64,000 nt of DNA from positions 186,001-250,000 of the forward strand of contig NZ_PVBR01000007.1 of NCBI RefSeq assembly GCF_002980495.1, given 5' to 3'. Source of the stretch: Phyllobacterium phragmitis (GTDB lineage: Bacteria; Pseudomonadota; Alphaproteobacteria; Rhizobiales; Rhizobiaceae). The notes under the pieces are model-generated. The model was given only the letters and a program-made list of their open reading frames with translations. It had not been told where the DNA came from and searched no databases. Within the stretch, counting starts at the first letter, position 1; the number at the start of each line of letters is the position of its first letter. Position numbers and translations under genes: made by a program. This document shows, in pieces, positions 55,595 to 64,000 of the stretch.

Positions 55595-56254
55595 ATGTCG
55601 TTCCTGACAAATATGTCTTTTATCCCCGATTGGCCTGTTCTCGTCCAGTTCGCCGTCGCGACCTTCATTCTGACGATCACGCCGGGGCCGGACATGACGC
55701 TGTTCGTCGGGCGGGCGCTGGCGCAAGGACGGGCGGCGGGGCTGGCCTGCCTTGCAGGCGCCTGCACCGGCATTGCCATCCATACTTCGATGGTGGCGCT
55801 GGGTCTGTCTGCCTTGATCGTCGCATCACCGGAAGCGTTCTTCGCGCTCAAGATCGTTGGCGCCGGCTATCTCATCTGGCTAGCCATTCAGGCGATCCGC
55901 AAAGGCTCGGCCTTCTCGCCGGAAAACAAAAGCAGCGGGCAGCAGAGCTTGTTCAGGAACTGGGCGACGGGGCTCGGCATCAATCTGCTCAATCCGAAGA
56001 TCATCCTGTTCTTCATGACCTTCCTGCCGCAGTTCGTCTCGGTGAGCGATCCTCACGCGCCGGGCAAGCTGTTCTTCCTCGGGCTGTCGTTCATCCCGCT
56101 ATCGCTGCCCTTCGTCGTGCCGATGATTCTGGCGGCTGACAGGTTTGCCGGGCTTTTGAAGAAGAACCCGACGGTGACACGGGTCACCGACTGGCTGTTT
56201 GCGGGAGTCTTTTCGGCATTCGCATGCAAGATTTTGATGACGCAGGCGAAGTGA
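55595..56254 (+). CDS. LysE/RhtB family amino acid exporter
   Basis: The 219-residue protein has six hydrophobic helices and the N-terminal motif FILTITPGPDMTLFVGRALA with GLACLAGACTGIAIHTSM, and the central NWATGLGINLLNPKIILFFM. It exports amino acids or homoserine lactone-like compounds. The ATG at 55595 (or 55613) is chosen; GGAG lies ten bases before the first. Confidence 0.92.
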   Translation: MSFLTNMSFIPDWPVLVQFAVATFILTITPGPDMTLFVGRALAQGRAAGLACLAGACTGIAIHTSMVALGLSALIVASPEAFFALKIVGAGYLIWLAIQAIRKGSAFSPENKSSGQQSLFRNWATGLGINLLNPKIILFFMTFLPQFVSVSDPHAPGKLFFLGLSFIPLSLPFVVPMILAADRFAGLLKKNPTVTRVTDWLFAGVFSAFACKILMTQAK

Positions 56255-56262
56255 ACCTTTTG

Positions 56263-56393
56263 CCCTCGCCCTTCGAGGCTCGCTACGCTCGCACCTCAGG
56301 ATGAGGGCAAAAGGGTGCGGCGCTCCCTTCATCCTCATGGTGAGGTGCGATTGGAGCGAAGCGAAATGAGCCTCGAACCACGAGGATGAAGGG
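56263..56393. repeat. Inverted repeat, family D
   Basis: CCCTCGCCCTTCGAGGCTCG with GCACCTCAGGATGAGGGC (56263-56308) is mirrored at 56326-56393. It fills the gap between the convergent lysE-like and 56396 genes, starting nine bases after the first stop and ending three bases before the second. Confidence 0.85.
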
Positions 56394-56395
56394 AT

Positions 56396-56842
56396 CTACC
56401 GCCGCGCCCCGGCGGAGCGCCCGGCGATCAGCCAATAGACCGAGCCGGCGACAATGCCCGCGGCGGCTGCGGTGGTGGAAAAAAGAGCGTAATCCGAAGA
56501 CCCGGCCTGCGCATTGTAAAAAAGCTGGTAACCGACGATGCCCATGCCCATCAGCAGTCCGGCAAGGCTGTAGAACAACCAGTCCCGGCGAGCGGTGAAC
56601 TCAGCCCACACCAGGATGAAAAGGGACGGAATGAAAGTTCCGGTCGCCACGTAAAAAACGGTAAACGGCGTGGTCGCGAGGCTGACCTGTAGAATGCTTT
56701 CCACGGTGGCCTGATCGGCGGGGCCATGGTTACCCGCGGCAAAGAGCAGCGCGGTCAGGACAAAGGCAGCAATGATCACCGCCGCCAGCCAGGCCATCGA
56801 CGCCAGGATGAAGCGCCAGAGATAATAGAAAAAGTCGCTCAT
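56396..56842 (-). CDS. Four-helix membrane protein, unknown
   Basis: A 148-residue protein with four hydrophobic helices (for example WLAAVIIAAFVLTALLFAAG and PFTVFYVATGTFIPSLFILV) and a short basic tail. The family is not recognised. The ATG at 56842 has GTGGAAAA just upstream; an in-frame codon 12 bases earlier is less likely. A family G palindrome lies just upstream of its start, in its leader. Confidence 0.75.
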   Translation of the reverse strand: MSDFFYYLWRFILASMAWLAAVIIAAFVLTALLFAAGNHGPADQATVESILQVSLATTPFTVFYVATGTFIPSLFILVWAEFTARRDWLFYSLAGLLMGMGIVGYQLFYNAQAGSSDYALFSTTAAAAGIVAGSVYWLIAGRSAGARR

Positions 56843-56849
56843 TTTTCCA

Positions 56850-56918
56850 CGCAAGCCCGATGGAAAAGCTCTTGCTTTTCCCGGGAAAACCGGTTCCCAC
56901 TTTTCCTGAACTTGCTCA
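56850..56918. repeat. Palindromic element at the rlmN stop (family G3)
   Basis: GCAAGCCCGATGGAAAA and TTTTCCTGAACTTGCTC around an inner TTTTCCCGGGAAAA palindrome. The rlmN stop TGA lies inside the first bases of the repeat when read on the minus strand (TGAGCAAGTTCAGG). It is nearly the same sequence as the in-frame copy in imuB. Confidence 0.85.
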
Positions 56919-58154
56919 CTCCTCGCCGTGCCCTGCGATCATCATGGCCTCCAGCGCCAGGCGATCCGTCTTGCGCATACGCTCGGACTCCGATTTTAGC
57001 TGGCCGCAGGCGGCGAGGATGTCGCGGCCGCGCGGGGTGCGGATCGGCGAGGCATAGCCGGCATTGTTGACGTAATCGGCGAAGCGCTCGATCTGCTCCC
57101 AGTCGGAGCACTGATAGTTGGTGCCGGGCCATGGATTGAATGGGATCAGGTTGATCTTGGCCGGAATGCCCCTGAGCAGGCGCACCAGTTCCTTGGCATC
57201 GTCGAGGCTGTCGTTGACGTCCTTGAGCATCACATATTCGAAGGTGATACGCCTGGCGTTGGAGAGGCCGGGATAGGCGCGGCAGGCCTTGATCAGCTCG
57301 GCAAGCGGATATTTCTTGTTGATCGGCACCAGCATGTCGCGCAGGTCGTCGCGCACGGCATGAAGCGAAATCGCCAGCATGACGCCGATCTCCTCGCCGG
57401 TGCGATAAATCTCCGGCACGACGCCCGAGGTCGACAGCGTGATGCGGCGTTTGGAGAGCGAGAGCCCGTCGCCATCCGACGCGATGAGCAGCGCCTTTTT
57501 CACTTCCTCGAAATTATAGAGCGGCTCGCCCATGCCCATCATGACGACATTCGTCACCTTGCGGCCTTCGGCAGGCACGATCGCGCCATCCGGCGTGTTC
57601 TTGTCGGGGAAATCGCCCAGACGGTCGCGCGCGGCCATCAGCTGGGCAAGGATTTCCTCCGCCGTCAGATTGCGCACCAGCTTCTGTGTGCCAGTATGGC
57701 AAAACGAGCAGGTCAGCGTGCAGCCGACCTGGCTGGAGACGCACAGCGTGCCGCGCCCCTCCTCGGGGATATAGACGGTTTCAATTTCAACGGGTCGCCC
57801 TGCTCCTCGCGCGGGAAACCGGAACAGCCATTTGCGGGTGCCGTCATTGGAAATCTGTTCATCGACGATTTCCGGACGCCCGATGGAAAAATGCCGCTCC
57901 AATAGCGCCCGCATATCCTTGGAGATATTGAGCATATCGGCGAAATCGGCCACGCCGCGCACATAGAGCCAATGCCATAGCTGCGCGACGCGCATCTTGA
58001 TCTGCCGCTGCGGCACGCCGATACCGGCCAGGGCTTCGCCCATCCCGGCGCGCGTCAGGCCGATCAGCGAGGGCTTCGGCGCGAGACTGGCGCGGGCCGT
58101 TGCGCCAAGCGCGTCACGGGCTGCATGCGTGGTCAGGTCAAACGAAATGGACAT
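56916..58154 (-). CDS. rlmN: Dual-specificity rRNA/tRNA methyltransferase RlmN
   Basis: The 412-residue radical SAM enzyme has the cluster motif [13 protein letters not shown] (C-x3-C-x2-C), [14 protein letters not shown]-type SAM-binding sequence ([17 protein letters not shown]) and the C-terminal catalytic cysteine in [12 protein letters not shown]. It methylates C2 of A2503 in 23S rRNA and A37 of some tRNAs. The ATG at 58154 ([17 protein letters not shown]) is chosen; 21 further upstream codons are open but lack support. Terminates inside a repeat. Confidence 0.96.
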   Translation of the reverse strand: MSISFDLTTHAARDALGATARASLAPKPSLIGLTRAGMGEALAGIGVPQRQIKMRVAQLWHWLYVRGVADFADMLNISKDMRALLERHFSIGRPEIVDEQISNDGTRKWLFRFPARGAGRPVEIETVYIPEEGRGTLCVSSQVGCTLTCSFCHTGTQKLVRNLTAEEILAQLMAARDRLGDFPDKNTPDGAIVPAEGRKVTNVVMMGMGEPLYNFEEVKKALLIASDGDGLSLSKRRITLSTSGVVPEIYRTGEEIGVMLAISLHAVRDDLRDMLVPINKKYPLAELIKACRAYPGLSNARRITFEYVMLKDVNDSLDDAKELVRLLRGIPAKINLIPFNPWPGTNYQCSDWEQIERFADYVNNAGYASPIRTPRGRDILAACGQLKSESERMRKTDRLALEAMMIAGHGEE

Positions 58155-58282
58155 TGGTTTTTCACGTTTAAGGAATTTCGGAATATATGGGTCTTCGCCC
58201 GTCGCCGCACCAGTCACAAGGCGGCATCTTGCGCGGGCTCATAGCATGGAACGGGCTTTGCGTCACCCGCATATGGCGCAAT

Positions 58283-58405
58283 TGCCCCTCACCCTTACCC
58301 TCTCCCCGTAAAGAACGGGGAGAGGGAGGCGTCAGCGTTGCCGCTTCGCCCGATTCCCCGTTCTTTACGGGGAGAAGGTGCCGGTAGGCGGATGAGGGGC
58401 ATTCC
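58283..58405. repeat. Palindromic element with B core, stand-alone
   Basis: The reverse complement of the inside part of 53575-53768: CCCTCACCCTTACCCTCTCC, a GTAAAGAACGGGGAGAGGG stem, a second GTTCTTTACGGGGAGAAGG stem and GGCGGATGAGGGGCATTCC. No shell ends are present here. It lies upstream of the rlmN start and downstream of the ialB-like gene. Confidence 0.85.
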
Positions 58406-58418
58406 ATGACATCCAAAA

Positions 58419-58448
58419 CAAAAAGGCCGGAGTCTCCTCCAGCCCTTT
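58419..58448 (-). terminator. Terminator of the ialB-like gene
   Basis: On the minus strand GGCTGGAG and CTCCGGCC (one wobble) form a stem with a four-base loop, followed by TTTTTGTTTTGG. It lies about 25 bases past the stop. Confidence 0.88.
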
Positions 58449-58470
58449 CATGCCAAAACCATGCAGAATT

Positions 58471-58974
58471 TCACTTACATTTCTGGATAGCGGCGAGCGC
58501 TGCCGAAACGCCCTTGAGGGAATAGCTATAGCTGGTGTTGGTGCCGCGCTTGGAAACCGCCTTGACGGTCATGTCGGCGCCGGCGCGCATGGCCGCGACG
58601 AGCTGCGGCTCCTCGGCGGCATTCTCCATCCAGCCCGACTTGCCGTTGGTGAACATCGTGAAACTGCGATTGCCGATCGTGACGGTTACCTTGGAATTGG
58701 CCCGCAGCTCGTATCCGGCCATGAATTGCGGCTCGAAACTGACATTCTGGCCGGGCTTCTGGCTCACCAGGAAGAAATTGTCCCCATGATCGACGTTGGC
58801 GGGTGTCTTCTTGGTCGGCACAGACAGGACGTAGCAGACCTTGCCGTTGCCCGACTGGTAGCTATACGCGCCCCACGCGTTGAACTGGCTGATCTGGCTC
58901 GGGGTCTGCGCGAGTGCAGCACTCGCCGTCCCCATCATGAACACAGAAGCCGCGACGATCGATTTTCCAAGCAT
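58471..58974 (-). CDS. Invasion-associated locus B (IalB) family protein
   Basis: The 167-residue exported protein has a signal peptide (MLGKSIVAASVFMMGTASAA, cleavage after ALA) and the IalB layout: WGAYSYQSGNGKVCYVLSVP, FMAGYELRANSKVTVTIGN, FTMFTNGKSGWMENAA and a C-terminal AAIQKCK with a second cysteine likely bonded to the first. The family is common in Rhizobiales periplasm; in Bartonella a member promotes erythrocyte invasion, but the general role is unclear. No promoter boxes are assigned in the 300 bases upstream. Confidence 0.9.
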   Translation of the reverse strand: MLGKSIVAASVFMMGTASAALAQTPSQISQFNAWGAYSYQSGNGKVCYVLSVPTKKTPANVDHGDNFFLVSQKPGQNVSFEPQFMAGYELRANSKVTVTIGNRSFTMFTNGKSGWMENAAEEPQLVAAMRAGADMTVKAVSKRGTNTSYSYSLKGVSAALAAIQKCK

Positions 58975-59274
58975 GTTTTCTACCGGTTCTCTTTCGTTTG
59001 CTTCAAATCCAAAACCCGGGCTCCAAACCCGTGCCTTAACCCGGGAATAGTCGTCGCTATGCGCGCCGCCCCCGCTCAGTTCCCCTTAATTTGACTTAAT
59101 CTGGGTTACCAAACGGTGAAGTTTTGCGTAAACGCTATGCTTTTCTCGATGAAAAACCCAAGCCTTGAAGCGTTACCCTTGCAAGCGACTTCATCCAAAA
59201 GAAAGCGGCGAGAATGTGATCGCCCCAGCCGTCACTCGCATATGTTACCAGTTATGTCAGCACTCGAGGTATGA
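58975..59274. other. Gene-free 300-base stretch
   Basis: No supported gene. It should contain the promoter of the ialB-like gene (minus strand) and the 3' end of the YkvA-like transcript. A short CCCGGG-based inverted repeat (AACCCGGGC near 59010, AACCCGGGAA near 59040) is the only structure noted. Confidence 0.5.
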
Positions 59275-59649
59275 TCAATCGCGGTTTTCAAGCGCCTTGC
59301 GGGCGGCTTCGCGATGAGCCGGCGTGATATGCGAGCGGATCGCAGCCAACGCAGCCATCAAAACCGCCACGTCGTCCGTGAACCCAATCCCCAGAAGAAA
59401 ATCGGGAATAAAATCGAAAGGCAGCACGAAATAGGCGAGCGCCGCCAGAAGCGTGCCGCGCACCCGCATCGGCGTATGGGGATCAAGCGCACAGTAATAG
59501 GCCGCGACCACCTCGTCCATGAAGGGTATGGAACGACCGGCTTTTCGCACGGTCTTCCAGAAGCCGGCACGCACCCGCTCGGCCCGCCGTTGCTGCTGTT
59601 CTTCGCTGCCGGGTTCGAGAATTTCGCCTATCTTCACATCGTCCATCAT
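59275..59649 (-). CDS. YkvA family (DUF1232) protein
   Basis: A 124-residue protein with the DUF1232 core YCALDPHTPMRVRGTLLAAL and AYFVLPFDFIPDFLLGIGF, a short amphipathic-to-membrane helix pair in which the VLPFDFIPD motif is diagnostic. Function unknown. Three ATGs are close together; the one at 59649 has GGAG with six-base spacing and is preferred. Confidence 0.9.
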   Translation of the reverse strand: MMDDVKIGEILEPGSEEQQQRRAERVRAGFWKTVRKAGRSIPFMDEVVAAYYCALDPHTPMRVRGTLLAALAYFVLPFDFIPDFLLGIGFTDDVAVLMAALAAIRSHITPAHREAARKALENRD

Positions 59650-59800
59650 AGTCATCTCCGAATGGAAACATGGGATGGCAAAGCCCGGCACGCAAGAGGA
59701 ACCGCAAAACGCGACGCTGCCGCTCCCCTCTCTGAGGCGCGCGGCGGGAGAACGAAATCCCCGCCCCTTACCATGGCGGGCCGGCGGATTTCGAGGAGGT

Positions 59801-60394
59801 CTACCGGATGGTCCTGGCGGCTTCCCAGGCGGTTTCCGAAACGTTCTGACTGCTCTGGCGTGACTGGAGCGGCCAAGCTTCCTCGACGATATAGGGGCCA
59901 CCGCCGACCGAATCCCTGGACGACATCAGGACGAAACGTCCGACACGGAACGGTACCGTGGCGAAATTGCCGCGTGAGGAAAGATAGTGGGCCACATCCT
60001 CGGCGCGGACATTCTTCAGCCGGGCGAGCGTCACATGCGGGGTGAATTTCCTGGGGTCGGCGGGCAATCCCAACCGCTGGCAGATGCGCTCGATCTCCGC
60101 CTGAAGCGCGAAGAGGTTGGGCGAGGGCGAAACGCCGGCAAAGATGCTGTGCGGCTTTTTCGAGCCGAAAGCGCCGACACCGGAAAGGTTCAGCATGAAT
60201 TCCGGACGGTGGATGCGGTCGAGCGCGTTGGCGATCTCGTCGGCCACATGGCCTTCAATGTCACCGAAAAAGCGCAGCGTGATGTGGTAGTTCTCGACAT
60301 CGATCCAGCGTGCGCCGATGAGACCGCCCCGTAAAAGCGAGAGCGAAAGCGCGGCGTCGCGCGGAATTTCGAGGGCAGTGAAAAGACGCGGCAT
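59801..60394 (-). CDS. thpR: RNA 2',3'-cyclic phosphodiesterase (2'-5' RNA ligase family)
   Basis: The 197-residue 2H phosphoesterase has the two HxTx motifs, HITLRFFGDI (around residue 38) and HVTLARLKN (around residue 125). ThpR opens 2',3'-cyclic phosphates on RNA, and in vitro can ligate tRNA halves. The ATG at 60394 is preceded by AGGAGG at eight bases, while a GTG six bases earlier would be too close to it. Confidence 0.93.
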   Translation of the reverse strand: MPRLFTALEIPRDAALSLSLLRGGLIGARWIDVENYHITLRFFGDIEGHVADEIANALDRIHRPEFMLNLSGVGAFGSKKPHSIFAGVSPSPNLFALQAEIERICQRLGLPADPRKFTPHVTLARLKNVRAEDVAHYLSSRGNFATVPFRVGRFVLMSSRDSVGGGPYIVEEAWPLQSRQSSQNVSETAWEAARTIR

Positions 60395-60489
60395 GAGCAC
60401 ATCCTCCTCGAATCGTTCAACATCTCTAGCGAATCATCGAACGGGACCAAGAGCAAGCTGTTTATTCCAGGTCCCTTAATTACAGGCGC

Positions 60490-61161
60490 CTATGTCCTCT
60501 CCTTTCCAAGCTCTCGCAAAGCCGCCTCGACGGTCGGTAAAAAGCCTTCGACCATACGCGCGACACCGTTGGGATTAGGATGCATGCCGTCTTCCAGAAG
60601 CAGATTCTTCTGTGCGGCGACGCCATCGAGAAAGAACGAATAAAGCGGCACGTCATATTTCTGCGCGAGGCGAGGATAGATGGCGTTGAACCTGTCGCCG
60701 TAATCCTTTCCCATATTCGGGGGAGCGATCATTCCGGCCAGGATGACGGCGATGCCGCGCTGCTTCAGCCGCGCCAGCATGGCATCCAGATTCTTCTCGG
60801 TGATTTCGGGCGAAACGCCGCGCAGCGCATCATTTGCGCCCAACTCCAGAATGACGATCCGCGTGCCATCGGGAACCGACCAGTCGAGCCGTGCCAGCCC
60901 GCCGGCCGTCGTATCGCCGGAAACACCGGCATTCTCGATCACCACGTCGTAACCAGCCTTCTTCAACGCCTGCTCGAGGCGAACGGGAAAGGCATCTCCA
61001 GGCGAGAGCTGATATCCGGCCATGAGGCTATCGCCGAAGCCGACGATGCGAACCGGCTGACCCGCCTCGCCCATGTTTCCGCTAATCTGGTCGGCCTGCG
61101 CCATCGGCGCGACAATAAGACCCAGGATGAAAACAAATGATGCTATCAGTTTGAATCTCAT
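60490..61161 (-). CDS. tesA: Arylesterase/thioesterase I (SGNH hydrolase)
   Basis: The 223-residue exported enzyme has a signal peptide (MRFKLIASFVFILGLIVAPM, cleavage after AQA), GFGDSLMAGYQL (block I, nucleophile Ser), NAGVSGDTTAGGLARLDW (block II), ELGANDALRG (block III) and DGMHPNPNG (block V, Asp and His). It hydrolyses acyl esters and thioesters in the periplasm. Divergent from a LolD/YbbA-type ABC exporter, the same layout as tesA-ybbAP in E. coli. Confidence 0.93.
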   Translation of the reverse strand: MRFKLIASFVFILGLIVAPMAQADQISGNMGEAGQPVRIVGFGDSLMAGYQLSPGDAFPVRLEQALKKAGYDVVIENAGVSGDTTAGGLARLDWSVPDGTRIVILELGANDALRGVSPEITEKNLDAMLARLKQRGIAVILAGMIAPPNMGKDYGDRFNAIYPRLAQKYDVPLYSFFLDGVAAQKNLLLEDGMHPNPNGVARMVEGFLPTVEAALRELGKERT

Positions 61162-61257
61162 AGTCGGCAACCCATATCAGAAAATCCCTGTGCTCGGAAA
61201 GTACTCGGAAATCCGTGCGACACCCGCATGATCCCATACATATAGGAAGCTCTGCCC

Positions 61258-61989
61258 GTGACAGAACCCGTGATCGCTCTCGATAACGTCCATCTGACCC
61301 TCGGGAGCGGCGCTTCGACGGTTCACGTCCTCAAGGGCATGTCGCTTGAAATCGAACCGGGACAATCGGTCGGCATCGTCGGTCCGTCCGGTTCGGGCAA
61401 ATCGACGCTGCTGATGGTGCTGGCCGGGCTGGAGCGCATCGACAGCGGCACGGTTTCGGTCGCAGGCGCAGCGCTCAACACGATGAGCGAAGACCAGGCC
61501 GCGGCCTTCCGCGGCCGCAATATCGGCATCGTCTTCCAGTCCTTCCACCTCATTCCGAACATGACCGCGCTTGAAAACGCCGCCGTTCCGCTCGAACTCG
61601 CGGGCAATCCGGATGCTTTCGAGATCGCGGCGCGGGAATTGAAGGCGGTCGGACTCGAGCATCGCATGACGCATTATCCAGGCGAACTTTCGGGCGGCGA
61701 ACAGCAGCGCGTGGCGATCGCCCGCGCGCTGGCGCCATCGCCGAAAATCCTCATAGCCGACGAGCCGACCGGCAATCTCGACACCGCCACGGGCAAGCAG
61801 ATCACCGATCTCCTGTTCCAGACGCAGCGCGAACACGGGCTGACGCTGGTGCTCGTCACCCATGATTCCGCGCTTTCCGCGCGTTGCGACCGTGAAATCC
61901 GCGTGCGATCCGGCCGGATAGAAACAGGTATCGAAACGGACGGCACAGACGCGCCCGCCGCCGCACGCATCGTCGCGGTGAACCCATGA
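61258..61989 (+). CDS. ABC exporter ATP-binding protein (YbbA/LolD type)
   Basis: The 243-residue ATPase has Walker A GPSGSGKSTLLMVLAG, Q-loop FQSFHLIPNMTALENA, signature LSGGEQQRVAIARAL and Walker B ILIADEPTGNLD, typical of the MacB/LolD/YbbA group. It starts at GTG (61258) with AGGAAG eight bases upstream. The stop overlaps the permease start (ATGA). The position next to tesA identifies it as the YbbA-like gene; substrate unknown. Confidence 0.93.
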   Translation: MTEPVIALDNVHLTLGSGASTVHVLKGMSLEIEPGQSVGIVGPSGSGKSTLLMVLAGLERIDSGTVSVAGAALNTMSEDQAAAFRGRNIGIVFQSFHLIPNMTALENAAVPLELAGNPDAFEIAARELKAVGLEHRMTHYPGELSGGEQQRVAIARALAPSPKILIADEPTGNLDTATGKQITDLLFQTQREHGLTLVLVTHDSALSARCDREIRVRSGRIETGIETDGTDAPAAARIVAVNP

Positions 61990-64000
61990 ACGGCGAGGCT
62001 TCGTTACGTCCTTCTTTTCGCGCAAGTCCGGACGGAAAACCGCTTCACACTTTTCCTGGACTTGCTCTTGCCCTCCGCTTCGCCTTGCGCGAAATGCGCG
62101 GCGGGCTCTCCGGTTTCTACATCTTCCTCGCCTGCATCGCCCTCGGCGTCGCGGCCATCGGCGGCGTCAATTCCGTGGCGCAGTCGATCGGCGGGGGTAT
62201 CGCCACACAAGGCCAGTCGATCCTCGGCGGCGACATGCGGTTCGAGTTGAACCAGCGCGAGGCATCTCCTGAGGAATATGCTTTCCTGGCTGCGCAAGGA
62301 AAGCTGGGAACAAGCGCGTCCATGCGCTCGATGGCGCGACTTACCGATGGTTCTGATCAGGCGCTGGTCGAGGTCAAGGCCGTTGACGGCGCCTATCCGC
62401 TCTTCGGCCAGCTCGAAGTCGAACCGGCGATGCCGCATGACGCCCTGTTCGACGAAAAGGACGGCGCCTATGGCGCAGCCGTGCCTCAACTCTTCCTCGA
62501 CCGGCTCAACCTCAAGCTCGGCGACCGGGTGGCGCTCGGACAGACGACGTTCGAACTGCGCAGCATCATTGTCAGCGAACCCGACATGCTGTCCGGCGGC
62601 TTCGGCTTTGCGCCGCGTTTCATGGTTTCGCTCGAAGGGCTCAGGGCATCGGGGCTGGTCCAGCCGGGAAGCCTGGTGGAGCATGTCTACAAACTCGCCC
62701 TGCCCGCCGGGACAACTGATGCAGACATCAGGGCCGTCCAGACGGAAGCGGAGCAGAAATTTCCGCAAGCCGGATGGAGCATCCGGACCCGCAGCAATGC
62801 CGCACCTGCCCTTTCCGCCAATATCGAGCGCTTTTCGCAATTCCTGACGCTTGTGGGGCTGACGGCGCTGATCGTCGGCGGGGTCGGCGTCGCGAATGCG
62901 GTGCGCGCCTATCTCGACGGCAAGCGAGGCGTCATCGCCACGTTCAAATCGCTGGGCGCGCCCGCCAATTTCGTGCTCGTGGTCTATCTCGCGCAGATCC
63001 TCATCATCGCATTGCTCGGCATCGCCATCGGCCTGATCCTGGCCATCGCGGCACCTTATGCGGCTGCCGCCGCGCTTGCCACCGTCCTGCCGATCGCGCG
63101 TGCTGGCGGCATCTTCCCCGGCGCGCTGGCGATGGCCGCCATCTTCGGCGTGGTGACGACGCTCGCCTTCGCCATCCTGCCGCTCGGCCGCGCCCGCGAC
63201 ATTCCCGCCACAGCGCTTTTCCGCGAGCAGGGCTTCGACCAGCGCGGCTGGCCGCGCGCCATCTATTCAGCCGTGGCCGCGGGCCTGATCCTGCTGCTTG
63301 CCGTTCTTGCCATCTATTTCGCCTATGACCGGATGATCGCCACGATCTTCATCGTATCGACGGTTTTCGCCTTCCTGATCCTGCAGGTGGTCGCCACGGG
63401 CGTGCAATGGTTGGCGCGGCGGTCGCCGCGCGTGCGCTCGACGGCGCTGCGGCTCGCCATCGGCAATATCCATCGCCCCGGCGCGCTGACACCCTCCGTC
63501 ATCCTGTCGCTCGGCCTTGGGCTGACGCTTCTGGTGGCGCTCGCCCTGATCGACGGCAATCTGCGCCGCCAGATCGCGCAAAGCATACCCGAGCGCGCGC
63601 CGAATTTCTTCTTCGTCGATATCCAGAGCACCGAAGTCGACAGTTTCAAGAAACTGCTCCAGGAAGCGGCACCCGGCGGCAAGATCGTCAGCGCGCCGAT
63701 GCTGCGCGGGCGTATCGTGCAGTTCAACGGAACCGATATCTCCAAGCTCACCATTCCGCCGCAGGGCGCATGGGTGCTGCGTGGCGACCGGGGCATCACC
63801 TATGCCCAAAACCTGCCTGAGAATTCGACGCTGACCGAGGGACAATGGTGGCCGCGGGATTACACCGGCGAGCCGCTCGTCTCCTTCTCCGCGCAAGAGG
63901 CGCAGGAACTCGGCCTCAAGCTCGGCGACACCGTGACGGTCAATGTGCTGGGCCGCAATGTCACAGCGAAGATCGCCAATTTCCGGCAGGTCCAGTGGGA
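61986..64000 (+). CDS. FtsX-like ABC exporter permease (YbbP type), 3' end missing
   Basis: The frame is open from the ATG at 61986 to the window edge, giving 671 residues. A first membrane helix (LSGFYIFLACIALGVAAIGG), a large periplasmic MacB-like domain, then three helices with the FtsX fold (LTLVGLTALIVGGVGVANAV, RGVIATFKSLGAPANFV) and the start of the second FtsX half (LRLAIGNIHRPGALTPSVIL) follow the YbbP layout. The first 28 residues include a translated family G repeat (SPDGKPLHTFPGLA). It works with the preceding ATPase. Confidence 0.9.
   Translation, partial: MNGEASLRPSFRASPDGKPLHTFPGLALALRFALREMRGGLSGFYIFLACIALGVAAIGGVNSVAQSIGGGIATQGQSILGGDMRFELNQREASPEEYAFLAAQGKLGTSASMRSMARLTDGSDQALVEVKAVDGAYPLFGQLEVEPAMPHDALFDEKDGAYGAAVPQLFLDRLNLKLGDRVALGQTTFELRSIIVSEPDMLSGGFGFAPRFMVSLEGLRASGLVQPGSLVEHVYKLALPAGTTDADIRAVQTEAEQKFPQAGWSIRTRSNAAPALSANIERFSQFLTLVGLTALIVGGVGVANAVRAYLDGKRGVIATFKSLGAPANFVLVVYLAQILIIALLGIAIGLILAIAAPYAAAAALATVLPIARAGGIFPGALAMAAIFGVVTTLAFAILPLGRARDIPATALFREQGFDQRGWPRAIYSAVAAGLILLLAVLAIYFAYDRMIATIFIVSTVFAFLILQVVATGVQWLARRSPRVRSTALRLAIGNIHRPGALTPSVILSLGLGLTLLVALALIDGNLRRQIAQSIPERAPNFFFVDIQSTEVDSFKKLLQEAAPGGKIVSAPMLRGRIVQFNGTDISKLTIPPQGAWVLRGDRGITYAQNLPENSTLTEGQWWPRDYTGEPLVSFSAQEAQELGLKLGDTVTVNVLGRNVTAKIANFRQVQW
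62022..62065. repeat. In-frame palindromic element in the permease N-terminus (family G4)
   Basis: GCAAGTCCGGACGGAAAA and TTTTCCTGGACTTGC are imperfect inverses around ten bases. It begins 36 bases after the start codon and is read as part of the cytoplasmic N-terminus. Adjacent family members usually begin nearer the RFALREMRGG motif. Confidence 0.85.

Overview
This 64 kb window is GC-rich chromosomal DNA from an alphaproteobacterium of the order Hyphomicrobiales (Rhizobiales), most likely in or near the Brucellaceae, Phyllobacteriaceae or Rhizobiaceae. The assignment rests on a full-length cyclic beta-1,2-glucan synthase (NdvB/ChvB/Cgs type), an Omp25/Omp31-type outer membrane protein, an frcR-frcBCAK fructose transport locus, the alphaproteobacterial imuA-imuB-dnaE2 SOS cassette behind a GTTC-N7-GTTC LexA box, an IalB-family protein, and many rhizobial-type palindromic repeats. 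The species cannot be named from the sequence alone.

Layout. 1-9999: end of an M20 dipeptidase, rnd, an acyltransferase, an outer membrane beta-barrel, a class A penicillin-binding protein, glycerol kinase, a short-chain dehydrogenase and a PfkB sugar kinase. 10252-21973: xylulokinase, nicotinate phosphoribosyltransferase and the 8.6 kb cyclic glucan synthase. 22257-25020: an apparently orphaned cysA, a decayed cysW remnant, and a three-gene operon of small proteins (two of them cysteine-containing) whose function I do not recognise and which lies downstream of an Irr-box-like palindrome. 25107-28651: copper-delivery genes (SCO, a YcnI-PCuAC fusion, a small Cys/His membrane-linked protein) and the Mrp P-loop protein. 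28791-36059: phosphoglucomutase and the fructose ABC transporter locus with its ROK repressor. 36108-43265: a urease operon (ureD-A-hupE-B-C-prx-E-F-G) carrying three extra genes, one of them on the opposite strand. 43373-46613: small proteins, a lytic transglycosylase lipoprotein that seems to start at CTG, a drug/metabolite exporter and a hemolysin-III family protein. 46802-52482: the SOS mutagenesis cassette. 52511-53574: a ParD-like protein translationally coupled to a second-type methionine aminopeptidase. 53928-64000: argG, ABM monooxygenase, LysE exporter, rlmN, ialB-like, YkvA, thpR, tesA, and an ABC exporter whose permease runs off the window.

The most striking feature that ordinary annotation would miss is the set of palindromic repeats. 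Seven of the eight junctions between convergent genes are filled by such elements. Several elements begin at, or within a few bases of, a stop codon, and one family lies in frame inside two proteins (ImuB and the FtsX-like permease). A composite family has the same terminal inverted repeats around different inner cores, like a small non-autonomous mobile element with exchangeable cargo. No phage, plasmid, CRISPR array, rRNA, tRNA or transposase gene was seen.
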